A stretch of 64,000 nt of DNA from Abditibacterium sp. (GTDB taxonomy: Bacteria > Armatimonadota > Abditibacteriia > Abditibacteriales > Abditibacteriaceae), in contig JAUJNG010000002.1 in NCBI GenBank assembly GCA_030448265.1, forward strand, positions 124,001 through 188,000. Direction: 5' to 3'. Both the position numbers and the translations under genes were made by a program. Shown here piece by piece: positions 1 to 8,299 of the stretch (position 1 is the first letter of the stretch; every line of letters begins with the position of its first letter). The notes beneath the pieces are model-generated. The model saw nothing but the letters and a program-made list of their open reading frames with translations, did no database searches and had not been told where the DNA came from.

Positions 1-1107
1 CAGAGCCTGGACGAAATCGTCGGCGCGCGCCATGTGTTCGAGCAGTTGCGCGTTTTGCTCGGCGCGCCCCAAACGCTCGTCGCGCTCGGCGGCTTTTTCG
101 CGCGCGTCCAGTTGCAGCGCCAAGACCTGCCCCAAAAACTCGCAGGCGGTGCGAACCTCATACGACAAAAACTTCGGCCCGCGATGATGACAGGCGATCA
201 GTCCCGCCAACTTCCCGTCGCGCACAATCGAGACCGACATCGAAGCGCCCACGCCCATGTTTTGCAGATATTCGATGTGAATCGGCGACACGCTCCGCAA
301 AGCCGAATAACTCAGGTCGAGCGAACGATTCGTCACCGGATTGGGGGTTGGAATGATGGGCACCGGCGTCGAATGCACGTCGCAAATCAGGCGCACTTTG
401 TTTCGCAAATAAAGGTCGCGCGCCTGGCGCGGAATATCCGACGCCGGAAAACGCAGCCCCAGATAGGCATCCATGTCGGGCGCTTTATCTTCGGCGACGA
501 CAAGGCCGTTCCACGTCTCGTCGAAAAGGTAAATCATCACCTTGTCGAGACCGGCCAGTTCGCGCACCTCGCTCGCCGCGAGGTGGCACAGTTCGGCGGC
601 AGTGGGCGCGATTTCCAGACGCGCGAGCGCGCCGCCGACCAGAGCATAAGCGGCAGTGGGCGCGATTTCCAGACGCGCGAGCGCGCCGCCGACCAGAGCA
701 TAAAGGTTTTGAAACGAAGCCGCGCCCTGGGAAACCGCGCGCTCCAGTTCCACAAGGAGCAAACCGTCGTGGCGATGCACCAGAACATGAAATCGGTCTT
801 CTCCCAGCGTCACGCTGCCAACGTGGAGCGGCTGCGCGCCGATCTGCCCGCCTTCGATGGCGGATAAAAGCGGCTGCCAGCAGGTCGCGTCTAAAACGCT
901 CGAAAACGGCGCGCCCAGAAGTTCGCTGGCATTGCGGCCCAGATGCGCCAGGGTGTTGTCGCTCGCCTGCACGATGAGCAGTTCCGGTTCGCGCACGGCG
1001 AAGAGCATTCCATGCGGCTGAATAAAGCCAGGAATGTGAATCGGCTCCTGGTCGCAGTTGGAAATATCAACCGGCGGATTGGCGGGGGGAGTGGGTTCGA
1101 CCGTCAT
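1..1107 (-). CDS. bphP: Bacteriophytochrome (BphP), N-terminal part, runs off the left edge
   Basis: Red/far-red light sensor that binds biliverdin. The 369 visible codons start at the ATG ending at 1107 and give the PAS-2 domain (about residues 15-125) and most of the GAF domain. The biliverdin-anchoring Cys is present at residue 18 in the signature NCDQEPIHIPGFIQPHG, and the GAF motif PASDIPRQARDLY lies near residue 220. The PHY and output domains lie outside the window, so whether it is a histidine kinase cannot be seen. The heme oxygenase gene just upstream on the same strand would make the chromophore, a pairing well known for bacteriophytochromes. Oddity: an exact 54-bp tandem duplication (596-649, 650-703) adds 18 residues in frame at the PAS-GAF linker/GAF entry. 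The family assignment is secure. Confidence 0.92.
   Translation of the reverse strand, partial: MTVEPTPPANPPVDISNCDQEPIHIPGFIQPHGMLFAVREPELLIVQASDNTLAHLGRNASELLGAPFSSVLDATCWQPLLSAIEGGQIGAQPLHVGSVTLGEDRFHVLVHRHDGLLLVELERAVSQGAASFQNLYALVGGALARLEIAPTAAYALVGGALARLEIAPTAAELCHLAASEVRELAGLDKVMIYLFDETWNGLVVAEDKAPDMDAYLGLRFPASDIPRQARDLYLRNKVRLICDVHSTPVPIIPTPNPVTNRSLDLSYSALRSVSPIHIEYLQNMGVGASMSVSIVRDGKLAGLIACHHRGPKFLSYEVRTACEFLGQVLALQLDAREKAAERDERLGRAEQNAQLLEHMARADDFVQAL
596..703. repeat. Exact 54-bp tandem duplication inside bphP
   Basis: Two perfect 54-bp copies, 596-649 and 650-703, head to tail and in frame. Each encodes 18 residues beginning ALVGGALARLEIAPTAA. One copy fits the normal start of a phytochrome GAF domain, so the other is an extra segment. 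Confidence 0.95.
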
Positions 1108-1127
1108 GAGTTGGCATCCAGTTTTGC

Positions 1128-1229
1128 CAGCGAATCCATTCGCCGCAAGATTACAAAACGGGCCTTCGCAGGTTAATGCATCCGTCCGCGCCGGCGGACT
1201 TCGTTGTCTTGCGGCGAATGGATTCGCTG
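1128..1229. repeat. Palindromic intergenic element, 23-bp perfect arms
   Basis: Arms 1128-1150 and 1207-1229 are perfect reverse complements. Each arm contains the short hairpin GCGAATCCATTCGC. It sits between the heme oxygenase stop and the phytochrome start, so it may act as an attenuator or processing site in the operon. A decayed relative lies at 33415-33517. Confidence 0.9.
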
Positions 1230-1235
1230 TCAGGC

Positions 1236-1811
1236 CTACAAAATGTCGCCGAGCCAATCATCGAGCGCCGCAAAAGTCGCGCGGGCGCTTTCCACAAGCG
1301 CGCTCTGCTCGTCGACGCTGACCGGAAAAGTGTCCAATAATGCGACGAACTCGCGCCACATCGGGCCGACGAGCGCGCCGTAGGAAGCGAAAAAAGCGCC
1401 GCCCTGTTCCGGCTCGATCCCGATTTCGCGGCGCAGATGGCGGGTGATGACCTGCCCGCCCAGCGTCGCGCCTTCCAAAACGTAGGCGCAGCCCAGCAGG
1501 GAAGGAAAGCTCGATAACGGCGGCGCATTTTCGGGGCGCGGCAAAGCCTCGATTTGCCCCGCCTCCAGCCCCAGATGCCCTAAATCGCGGCGCAGCAACT
1601 CGGTTTTGCGCCTCGGCTCGATATCGAAGCCCAACTGCTGCCATTCGGGGCGCCCGAAAAGCGGCGGCTCGACAACGCTGTAGAACCCGTAAAACTTTTG
1701 CAGCAGCAAGCGGTAAAAAGACAGCGACCACCCTCGGCCCAGCAAGTCGATGCGCGCTTCGAGTTGTTCATGTTCACGCCGCGTCGCGTCGCGCAACAGG
1801 TGGAGGATCAT
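1236..1811 (-). CDS. bphO: Biliverdin-producing heme oxygenase
   Basis: Opens heme to biliverdin, iron and CO. Biliverdin is the chromophore of the phytochrome encoded 128 bp downstream. The product is 191 residues, normal for bacterial heme oxygenases. The proximal heme ligand is expected at His14 in LRDATRREHEQLEARIDL, and the distal-helix signature reads CAYVLEGATLGGQVI (about residues 119-133). I chose the ATG ending at 1811. The frame stays open to a TTG ending at 1865, but the extra 18 residues look unlike the family. No clear Shine-Dalgarno is visible. Operon with bphP is inferred from strand, order and function. Confidence 0.9.
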   Translation of the reverse strand: MILHLLRDATRREHEQLEARIDLLGRGWSLSFYRLLLQKFYGFYSVVEPPLFGRPEWQQLGFDIEPRRKTELLRRDLGHLGLEAGQIEALPRPENAPPLSSFPSLLGCAYVLEGATLGGQVITRHLRREIGIEPEQGGAFFASYGALVGPMWREFVALLDTFPVSVDEQSALVESARATFAALDDWLGDIL

Positions 1812-2027
1812 AAAAATGGGCCGCTGGAAGCGCCGGTGATGGCGGCAACAGCTTGAGTATGCCAAGCCCTCAAATCACTTTACGGCCCCCCAAATCACTT
1901 TTTCGCTCCTCAAAGCGTTCGGCGGCTCCTCAAAACGCTTTTTCGCTCTTCTTTTACGATTGTAAAGCCGGATGCGGCGGCGTCACGACGCAAAAGCCCA
2001 TCCTGGGCGATAGGTGATGGCTGGCCT

Positions 2028-2435
2028 CAAATCAAACCAGTCGAACTTGCAGCCGCGCGACGCCAGGCGTCACACCACTTCGAGATAATTGGCGTCGGGC
2101 AAGGCGGGAAACGGCGCCGTCGGCAGGATTGACGCACACCGCCAGCGAAACCAACGGCGCATATTGGCCCCAGCCGCAGGCGAAGAAATCGCCGAGCGGA
2201 CATTCCACGCTGGGCTGCTCCTGATCGTCCCAGTAAACCCGCAAAATGGCGTTGCGCCACTTGCCCGCCGGCGTCATCCAGATTTGCTGAATCGCGCCCA
2301 TGCCTTCGATGTCGCACAGCGTGAAAGTTTGGCCGCCTCAATTGTCACCGAGGGCGAAATCTTCCATCCCCGTCCCAGATCACGGCCTGGCCCCGCGCCG
2401 GTGCCCTCGACGGCCATGCCGCCACTGCCTTGTGG
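2028..2435 (-). pseudogene. Decayed glycoside hydrolase family 172 (DUF2961) fragment
   Basis: Two frames together give an N-terminal GH172/DUF2961 stretch: GSGGMAVEGTGA and GRGWKISPSVTIEA in one frame, then TFTLCDIEGMGAIQQIWMTP and QPSVECPLGDFFACGWGQY in another. The frame changes by one base near 2332, and homology fades after about 2100. The intact family is far longer (300-400 residues). No start, signal peptide or C-terminal half remains. The end in the listed coordinates is approximate. The fragment sits between the phytochrome operon and the mscS-like gene, with which its 5' side is contiguous. Confidence 0.7.
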
Positions 2436-2550
2436 TAAAGGCCAGAAGCGGCCAAATACCGGCGCCGTCACGAGTTTCGACCAGCCCATCAAAAACAGGC
2501 CGACCAAAAACTGGAGTGCAAATTGTCCCCTAAACCGGCGAGATGGGCCT

Positions 2551-3582
2551 TCACGCCCTGCTCCCATCGCGGCTGGAATTGTTGTCGCTGGAATTGTTGT
2601 TGCTGGAACTGTTGTTGCTGGAACTGTTGTTGCTGGAACGGTCGCGGCCAGCATCTTTGGCGGCGCCGAAAACTTCTGCGGATGATGGCGCCATACGCTC
2701 CACTGCCAGACCGAGGCGCGCCGCAGACGGCACTTCGCCCCTTTGGTCGTGGAAGAGGATCTGTTGGGTCGGAAACGGCAGGTCGATGCCGTTTTGAGTC
2801 AGCGTGTTCTTGATGGCAAAAAGCACTGCGTCGCGCACCTGGAGTTCGTCGGCGCGGCGCGGCGGCTTGACCCACCAGCGCGCGCGGATGTTGACGGTGC
2901 TGCCCGCCAGTTCAAAAACCAACACGTCGGGCGCCGGTTCACGCAGCACATCGGGCACGCTGTGGATGGCTTCGAGAATCAGTGCGCGGGCACGCTCCAC
3001 GTCGTCGCCGTAGCCCACGCCGACATCGTAGTCGAAGCGCCGCGCTTCATACGCGGTGTTGACGATCACCGATTGGTTGAACAGATTGCCGTTGGGAATC
3101 ACGATGCGCCGCCCGTCGTAGGTTTTGATGAAGGTGGCGCGGGTCTGAATATCCTCGACGGTGCCCTCGAACTCGCCGACGCGAATCTGGTCGCCGATGC
3201 GAAACGGTTCGGTGAGCAAAATCAAAATGCCGGCCAAAAAGTTTTGCAGGATGTCTTTAAAGGCAAAACCAATCGCCACACTCGAAATGCCCAGCAGTTG
3301 GATGAGCTGGGCGGGCTGAAAGCCAGGCAGCGCGATGACGAGCGCGATGAGCAGCCCGATAAACACGATGAGGCCGTGAGCCAGGCGGCCCATGACCAGG
3401 CCGAGGCTGAGGTGCTTACGCCGTTTTTCGGCGAAATGGCGCATGGTGGAGCGCACCAGGCGGCCTATCATCCAAAAAACCGCGAAGACGATGAGCGCGA
3501 TGACGATATAGGGCAGCCGTTCGATGAAGCCCTGTGCCATCGCGCGCACCGATTGCAGCGCGTCAGACATATCCAATTTCAT
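2551..3582 (-). CDS. MscS-family mechanosensitive ion channel with Ser/Asn repeat tail
   Basis: Small-conductance channel that releases solutes on hypo-osmotic shock. 343 residues: N-terminal transmembrane segments (about 22-42, 68-88), then the pore helix and beta domain with the family signatures GISSVAIGFAFKDILQNFLAG and RIGDQIRVG, followed by VIPNGNLFNQSV. The last about 30 residues are a low-complexity SSNNSSSNN-type tail encoded by a 15-bp tandem repeat (about 2577-2640). The body is a typical three-helix MscS; the tail is not conserved in the family. ATG at 3582 has no obvious ribosome-binding site; Met5 is an alternative. Confidence 0.92.
   Translation of the reverse strand: MKLDMSDALQSVRAMAQGFIERLPYIVIALIVFAVFWMIGRLVRSTMRHFAEKRRKHLSLGLVMGRLAHGLIVFIGLLIALVIALPGFQPAQLIQLLGISSVAIGFAFKDILQNFLAGILILLTEPFRIGDQIRVGEFEGTVEDIQTRATFIKTYDGRRIVIPNGNLFNQSVIVNTAYEARRFDYDVGVGYGDDVERARALILEAIHSVPDVLREPAPDVLVFELAGSTVNIRARWWVKPPRRADELQVRDAVLFAIKNTLTQNGIDLPFPTQQILFHDQRGEVPSAARLGLAVERMAPSSAEVFGAAKDAGRDRSSNNSSSNNSSSNNNSSDNNSSRDGSRA
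2577..2640. repeat. 15-bp tandem repeat coding the channel tail
   Basis: About four imperfect copies of a 15-bp unit (GAACTGTTGTTGCTG-like) that encode Ser/Asn-rich residues at the C terminus of the MscS-like protein. The number of units is likely to vary between strains. Confidence 0.8.
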
Positions 3583-3626
3583 ATTGTTTCAGTTAACACA
3601 ATAGTCCGTGCCGCCCGAAAAAAATG

Positions 3627-3726
3627 AACCACAGAGACACGGAGACACAAAGAAAACAGGGGCAAAGTAGAAGGTGTGAAAGGCGTTTTCTCATCCAAAA
3701 ACTCTGTGTCTCCGTGCCTCTGTGGT
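3627..3726. repeat. Palindromic intergenic element of the ACCACAGAG type
   Basis: Arms 3627-3651 and 3702-3726 are imperfect reverse complements built on AACCACAGAGACACGGAGACAC. The same word family forms the palindrome at 7655-7753. Its translations give spurious ORFs. It sits between two genes on the minus strand (AI-2E-like permease and mscS-like). Confidence 0.85.
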
Positions 3727-3790
3727 TGGTTTTTGTCGGCTCAAGCGTTGTCCACCAGGCTCCTTTCTCAGGCCCGATGGGAAAACCGAA

Positions 3791-4909
3791 TCAGGTTTGG
3801 GTGCCCCTATCGGGCGCCGTTTTCGACTTCAGCATCCGTTCGACGCGCTGGTCGATGCGCTCGTCCGGCGGCTGGCGCGCCAGATAAAACTCTTCGTAAA
3901 ACGCCTTCAAAATGCCCGCGACCGGCGCGGCAATAAGGGCGCCCAGCACGCCGAAAATCGCGCCCATTGCCAGCACGGAAAAAAACAGCGAAACCGGATG
4001 CAGATGCATCCGCGTCGAGCGCACGAGCGGCGCGACGACGTTGGCGGCGAGTTGCAGCATCACGAAGTAGAACACCGCGACCCACAGCGCCAGAATCGGA
4101 TCGATGACCAGGGCCACCACAACCGGCGGAATCGTCATCAGATACGGCCCCAAAAGCGGCACCAGCGCCGCGAAAAAGGTGAACGCCGCCCACACCAGGG
4201 CGCCAGGCACGCCCAGCAGCGACAGCACAATCGCGGCGGTGGCGGCTTCGAGCGCGCCCAGAATCACGTTCGACCACAGCCATCCGCTCACGGCCTGCGA
4301 GCTTTTGATAAACGCTCGCTCGGCGGCGTCGCGCCGGTGCGGAGGCATCAGGTTCAGATAGCTTTTCAAGAGCGGCTGCGGGCGCGCCAGACTGTAAACC
4401 ACGATGCAGCCCATCAGCAACGCGAACGCCACGCCGAACAAGAGCGACAGCGAGTAAACCCCGATGCGCGCCACCACGGTTTGCACCGACAAAAAGCGCC
4501 GCACCAAGCCTTCATCGAAGCTCAAACGCTCCTGCAATTCGGGATAGGCCGCGATCCAGCGCGCGGCGCGTTTTTGCAGCAACTGCGAGTATTCGGGTAG
4601 CTGCGCCACCAGCGAGGCGACTTCATCGGCGATGCGCGGCACCACGATCCAGCCCAGCGCGCCCGTGATGACCACGATGGCCCCACAGACCAGCAGAGTC
4701 GCCGCCACGCGCGGCACTTTGCGGCTTTCGAGCCACATCACCGGCGGGTTGAGCGCGACGGCGAAAATGAAAGCGGTGGCAAACAGCAGAACCACCACCA
4801 CCACGGCATCAAGGAACCACAGCGTCAGAAAAATGCCCGTCGCCAGAGCGATGGCGCGCTGGAGGGCGCGAAACAGCGTGTCGGGCGGCGGGCGGTGGGA
4901 ATCGGTCAT
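3791..4909 (-). CDS. AI-2E family (PF01594) membrane transporter
   Basis: 372 residues with about seven to eight predicted membrane segments: two close to the N terminus (about 20-60), one near 70-90, and a C-terminal bundle (about 150-345). The C-terminal pattern with GVPGALVWAAFTFFAALVPL and GALIAAPVAGILK is typical of the AI-2E/YdiK/TqsA family. Members have been linked to autoinducer-2 export and to Na+/H+ exchange, so the substrate here is not known. It ends in a short basic tail (RVERMLKSKTAP). A stand-alone gene, with a palindrome downstream. Confidence 0.9.
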   Translation of the reverse strand: MTDSHRPPPDTLFRALQRAIALATGIFLTLWFLDAVVVVVLLFATAFIFAVALNPPVMWLESRKVPRVAATLLVCGAIVVITGALGWIVVPRIADEVASLVAQLPEYSQLLQKRAARWIAAYPELQERLSFDEGLVRRFLSVQTVVARIGVYSLSLLFGVAFALLMGCIVVYSLARPQPLLKSYLNLMPPHRRDAAERAFIKSSQAVSGWLWSNVILGALEAATAAIVLSLLGVPGALVWAAFTFFAALVPLLGPYLMTIPPVVVALVIDPILALWVAVFYFVMLQLAANVVAPLVRSTRMHLHPVSLFFSVLAMGAIFGVLGALIAAPVAGILKAFYEEFYLARQPPDERIDQRVERMLKSKTAPDRGTQT

Positions 4910-5030
4910 AGGATGCGACCGGCTCGCAACCAGGATGCTGCCGGCTTCTTTCTCTTTCCACCGAGAAACTCCCTGATGCGATTGCCCAGGTTGAAAGGGG
5001 ATTCTCGCTCCATCGGAACATTTCCTATCC

Positions 5031-5948
5031 TCAACTCAGAGCGGCGCGGCGATGCACCAGAAGCTGCTTGAGGCCAAGCACCAGGGCGCCCGCGACCAGC
5101 ACCGAGCCAGCTTCCACCGCCCAGCGCATCAGGCCCCGCCCCGCCAGTGGAAAATCGCCCGTCACTGCTGCCATTGCGACGATGCTCATTGATGGAATCA
5201 AGGCTAATGCAATCATCACGCCCGCCGTAAGCACGGAGCGTTGCGCGGTGACCACGACCGCACCGGCGGCGCCCGCGATTAGGGAAAGGACAACGCCGCT
5301 TCCGGTCACGCTCGACCAGTATCGAACCCAGGAGCGGGTCTCCAGGTCGGTGGAAGTGCCTGGATCGACAAGGCGCAGCACCAGCAGTGTGATGGCCGCT
5401 CCTACGGCGAGGGATCCATAACCGGCGAGCGTTGAAGTCAGCCCGCGAGAAGCCAGCACGCGCGGCCCAGCGACCAAACCGAAGGGAATACGCAGCAGCG
5501 GCTCAAAGCCAGGTGCGATCACCATGGCCCCAATCACGATGTGAAGCGTGTTCGTCCATAATCCGACTGCCGCGACGCCGCCGGACAGAGCCATCAACAA
5601 CAGATAGTTGGCCGCAAGATTGGTGTCGAGCCGGAGAAGAAACGCCATCTCCTCCCAGATCGTTTCGTTCGACTCACGGTCGATGCCGTTTTGATACTGG
5701 GGAGAAATCAGGCTGCGGGGCTGGCTGGTTTGGATCGAGCCGCCCTCGGTGACCCGCATCTCGACGAGGAGATCGAGAACGTTGCGGGTGCCGTCATTGG
5801 TGGCATGGATGGTCACGACATCCCCCTGGGGATCCAGGGAGGCGCCGCGCTGCAAGCCAAGACCGACAACACCATCTAAATCGCGAAGCTGCTCTATCAG
5901 GGCGTCAGTTTTTTGGGGGGATACCGCGACTTCTATTACTCGTGGCAC
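5031..5948 (-). CDS. DUF389 family integral membrane protein
   Basis: About 305 residues: an N-terminal soluble ferredoxin-like region (about 1-90) followed by five to six membrane segments. The DUF389 core is visible in NYLLLMALSGGVAAVGL and IVIGAMVIAPGFEPLLRIPFGLV. The biochemical role of DUF389 is not established. The frame is open to an ATG ending at 5963, but AAGGAG inside that extension lies 6 bases before the GTG ending at 5948 (start VPRVIEVAVSP), so I chose the GTG. The gene is alone, with a palindrome-rich 600-bp spacer upstream. Confidence 0.88.
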   Translation of the reverse strand: MPRVIEVAVSPQKTDALIEQLRDLDGVVGLGLQRGASLDPQGDVVTIHATNDGTRNVLDLLVEMRVTEGGSIQTSQPRSLISPQYQNGIDRESNETIWEEMAFLLRLDTNLAANYLLLMALSGGVAAVGLWTNTLHIVIGAMVIAPGFEPLLRIPFGLVAGPRVLASRGLTSTLAGYGSLAVGAAITLLVLRLVDPGTSTDLETRSWVRYWSSVTGSGVVLSLIAGAAGAVVVTAQRSVLTAGVMIALALIPSMSIVAMAAVTGDFPLAGRGLMRWAVEAGSVLVAGALVLGLKQLLVHRRAALS

Positions 5949-5963
5949 TAAAATCTCCTTCAT

Positions 5964-6377
5964 CGGGGGCTAAGAGAATCGGAGTCGCCGTCTTCAGTGC
6001 GCGAAGCAATCATGATGCCGTGCCTGCGGGATGAAAGGGTTCATAACCTCGACTACCAACCCGTAGTAAGCACCTAAAGCGAGTCCGGAAAGCGTTGTCC
6101 AGATTCGTAGCGCCACGATTTATCGTGGCGAGTGGAAAGAATGGCTGCTTTATCCAGTCGCCACGATAAATCGTGGCGCTACGAATGAGACTACGCCAAT
6201 CGGACTTGTTATATCCGAGCAGGCAGCGAATAAATTGGCGCCTGTTCGGATAGGTTCTTAACGGCTATATCACGCACTGTCACCTTTCGCGCAACGGCCT
6301 GCACAACTTGGAAGCGACAAAGAAGACGGGGATATAGAATCTCCGTCTTCTCTGATTTTTACTGAGCGACTTTGAAA
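5964..6377. repeat. Intergenic spacer with 29-bp-armed palindrome
   Basis: No gene seen in 5964-6548. A perfect palindrome has arms 6103-6131 and 6158-6186, each with the inner hairpin CCACGATTTATCGTGG. A smaller one follows at about 6211-6255 (ATCCGAGCAGGC / GCCTGTTCGGAT) around the word GCAGCGAATAAATT, which recurs in the element at 29990-30113. Confidence 0.85.
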
Positions 6378-6538
6378 CCCAAGTTGCTACTTATGGACAG
6401 TTGTGTCATTCCGAGGAGGCACGACGAGGAATCAGTAACAGCTTCGACTCATTTGAGCCGCAAATCGGTAAAAACTGCGGCCGATTCCTCGTCGTGCCTC
6501 CTCGGAATGACAATTCTGCTCATAGGTGGCAACTTGGC
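6378..6538. repeat. Nested palindromic element of the GTCATTCCGAGGAG type
   Basis: Inner arms 6405-6433 and 6483-6511 are perfect reverse complements (GTCATTCCGAGGAGGCACGA...). Outer arms around 6378-6395 and 6521-6538 (CCAAGTTGC / GCAACTTGG) add a second layer. A related element is at 12580-12700. It lies just downstream of the DUF4397 lipoprotein stop. Confidence 0.88.
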
Positions 6539-6548
6539 TTTTAAAATC

Positions 6549-7541
6549 TCAGGGCTTCGTGGCCGCGTTGTTCGTGGCCGCATTCGCGTCCGTAACCGCG
6601 TTTGAAACCGCGTTCGCGTCCGTGACGGCGTTGGCGTCCGTCATCGCGTCGGCGCCCGCGTTGGTGGGGGCGTTTCCGCCCGCATCTTCGGCGCGGATCA
6701 GCGTGGGGACGAATTTATCTTCGGCAAAACGCAATTTGGGCCGTCCGCCGGCATCCTGATAGACGATCACCGAATAGACCTTGCCGTCTTCGAGATTGAG
6801 CGGCTGCGTGAGGGTGATGAGGTTGTTGGCCCGAACCGCAATCGGTGGCGGCGGCGAAATGCCTGGTTTGCGGTCGATGTCTAAAATGCCGACCATGGTT
6901 TTGTCATACATCACTTTCAGGGTGTGCGCGCCTGGCGCCAGCTCTTTGTAGCCGGTGAGTTCGCCGTAGCCGATGTCGCCCGCCCACATTTTGCCGTCTA
7001 CTGAGACGGCGACTTCGGGGAGAGCTTTGTCGGCGTGCATCACGGCGATTTTGGCACCGGTGCGGCTGGGGCCGCGATTGGTGTGTTCAAAGGGCGTGAG
7101 CGTGATTTTGCCAGGAGCGCCGCCGATGACCACCGTTATGTCCTCGCCGCGCTCCAGATCGAGCATGAGCGGGCTGCCGAGGGTTTTTCCATTCGCGTCC
7201 ACGACGGTGAGGCGATGCGGCTCCGTCGAGTGAACCTTGAGTTTTTGGCCATGCAGGCCGACGAAATCCGAAGCCGCGCCAAACGCGAGGTTGTCGGTGA
7301 TTTTCACGCCGTCCACCGCCAGCGCGACCGGCCCCGCGCCGCGCACGGTATGCACGGCGCGCAGATAGCCGCGCACCGGCTCGTTGGGCTGCGAAACCTC
7401 AGCCGGAGCATCGGTGACGCGGTTGATGCCGGCGGCGTTGTCGGCGATGGGCCCCGTCGCTCCGGTGCCGCCCTGATTGCAGCCGGCAACTGCCAGAAGC
7501 AGGCTCGGCACGATCCACAGTGTGTTGATGTTGGTTTTCAT
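6549..7541 (-). CDS. Lipoprotein with DUF4397-like repeats and Ala/Asn/Thr tail
   Basis: 330 residues from the ATG ending at 7541. A short basic start, a hydrophobic core and the lipobox LLAVAGC give a lipoprotein signal, so the mature protein begins at Cys and is membrane anchored. Two DUF4397-like beta modules follow (YLRAVHTVRGAGPVALAVDG near 60, and KIAVMHADKALPEVAVSVDG near 165). The last 45 residues are a low-complexity string of DANAVTDANA-type units encoded by a GCGTCCGTNACNGCGTT-like repeat. Function unknown; DUF4397 proteins are usually secreted or wall-associated. The frame extends to an upstream TTG at 7556, which adds only five residues. Confidence 0.82.
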   Translation of the reverse strand: MKTNINTLWIVPSLLLAVAGCNQGGTGATGPIADNAAGINRVTDAPAEVSQPNEPVRGYLRAVHTVRGAGPVALAVDGVKITDNLAFGAASDFVGLHGQKLKVHSTEPHRLTVVDANGKTLGSPLMLDLERGEDITVVIGGAPGKITLTPFEHTNRGPSRTGAKIAVMHADKALPEVAVSVDGKMWAGDIGYGELTGYKELAPGAHTLKVMYDKTMVGILDIDRKPGISPPPPIAVRANNLITLTQPLNLEDGKVYSVIVYQDAGGRPKLRFAEDKFVPTLIRAEDAGGNAPTNAGADAMTDANAVTDANAVSNAVTDANAATNNAATKP

Positions 7542-7654
7542 GGTGTTCACTTTCAATTTCTTGGTTGAATACCGCGCCTTGGAGAAAGCACGATAGGCAT
7601 AAAAAGCCGATTAAACGGCTAAAGTAAAGTTTTTGGAAGAGTGTCTCGATGAGA

Positions 7655-7753
7655 AATGAACCACAGAGGCACGGAGACACAGAGAAAACAAGAGCGAAGC
7701 AGAGAGTGTGATTGGCTCCTCCAATGCAAAACTGGGTGCCTCTGTGGTTCATT
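7655..7753. repeat. Palindromic intergenic element of the ACCACAGAG type
   Basis: Arms around 7655-7680 and 7737-7753 (AATGAACCACAGAGGCAC / GTGCCTCTGTGGTTCATT). Same family as 3627-3726, here between a stress-protein gene and the DUF4397 lipoprotein gene. Confidence 0.85.
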
Positions 7754-7765
7754 GATCGCCACGCT

Positions 7766-8299
7766 TTAAGCGTTGGTTTGCAGCCTTTGCCGCAAGACTT
7801 CGATGTTCACGGCGCGCGCGTCGTGCAGCACGGCTCTGATTTGCGGCACGGCCTCTTCGTGAACCTGCACCGCCAGCAAAATGCCGCCCTGCCTGACGCC
7901 TTCGGCATAGAGGCGCGCTTCATCCTCGGACAACTCCCATCCCACCAGGGCACCGGCCAGACCTCCGGTGAGCATTCCCACTCCGGTGCCCACCGCGCCG
8001 CCGGTGAGGGCCGCCGCGAGGGTTCCGGCGGCCAGAACCGGCCCGATGCCAGGAATGGCGAGTGCGCCCGCCCCGATCAGAAACCCGCCCAGTCCGCCCA
8101 GCGCCGCGCCGCCGGTGACGCCCAGCGTCATGGCTTTTTCCACCGGCGCGGCGGGCGCAGAGACCGAGCGAGGCGGCACCGCGCGCTCATGCGCTATCAC
8201 GCTGATCTGGTTTTTGTCGATGCCGCGAAAATTCAACTCTTCGATTACGGCATCGGCGTCTTCGGGATGGTCGAAAAATGCGGCGATGGTTTTCATCAT
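7766..8299 (-). CDS. General stress protein with glycine-zipper core (YflT/GSP17M-like)
   Basis: 177 residues. The N-terminal 60 residues (TIAAFFDHPEDADAVIEEL) form the YflT/general-stress-17M-like alpha/beta domain, which expects two ligands or partners by a ferredoxin-like fold. The centre is a Gly/Ala-rich zipper (about 62-125, GVTGGAALGGLGGFLIGAGA), able to insert into membranes. The end is a second small alpha/beta piece. A paralogue lies at 18100-18621. GGAG precedes the paired ATGATG start. The 3' end of the SDR gene upstream runs 113 bp into this gene in another frame. Confidence 0.8.
   Translation of the reverse strand: MMKTIAAFFDHPEDADAVIEELNFRGIDKNQISVIAHERAVPPRSVSAPAAPVEKAMTLGVTGGAALGGLGGFLIGAGALAIPGIGPVLAAGTLAAALTGGAVGTGVGMLTGGLAGALVGWELSEDEARLYAEGVRQGGILLAVQVHEEAVPQIRAVLHDARAVNIEVLRQRLQTNA

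Noticed and set aside
2274..2654. ORF of VPATT repeats on the minus strand
   Set aside because: Out-of-frame reading of the 15-bp repeat that codes the MscS tail.
3624..3887. ORF MNHRDTETQRKQ on the plus strand
   Set aside because: It is the translation of the ACCACAGAG palindrome; no ribosome-binding site and no conserved protein beyond the repeat.
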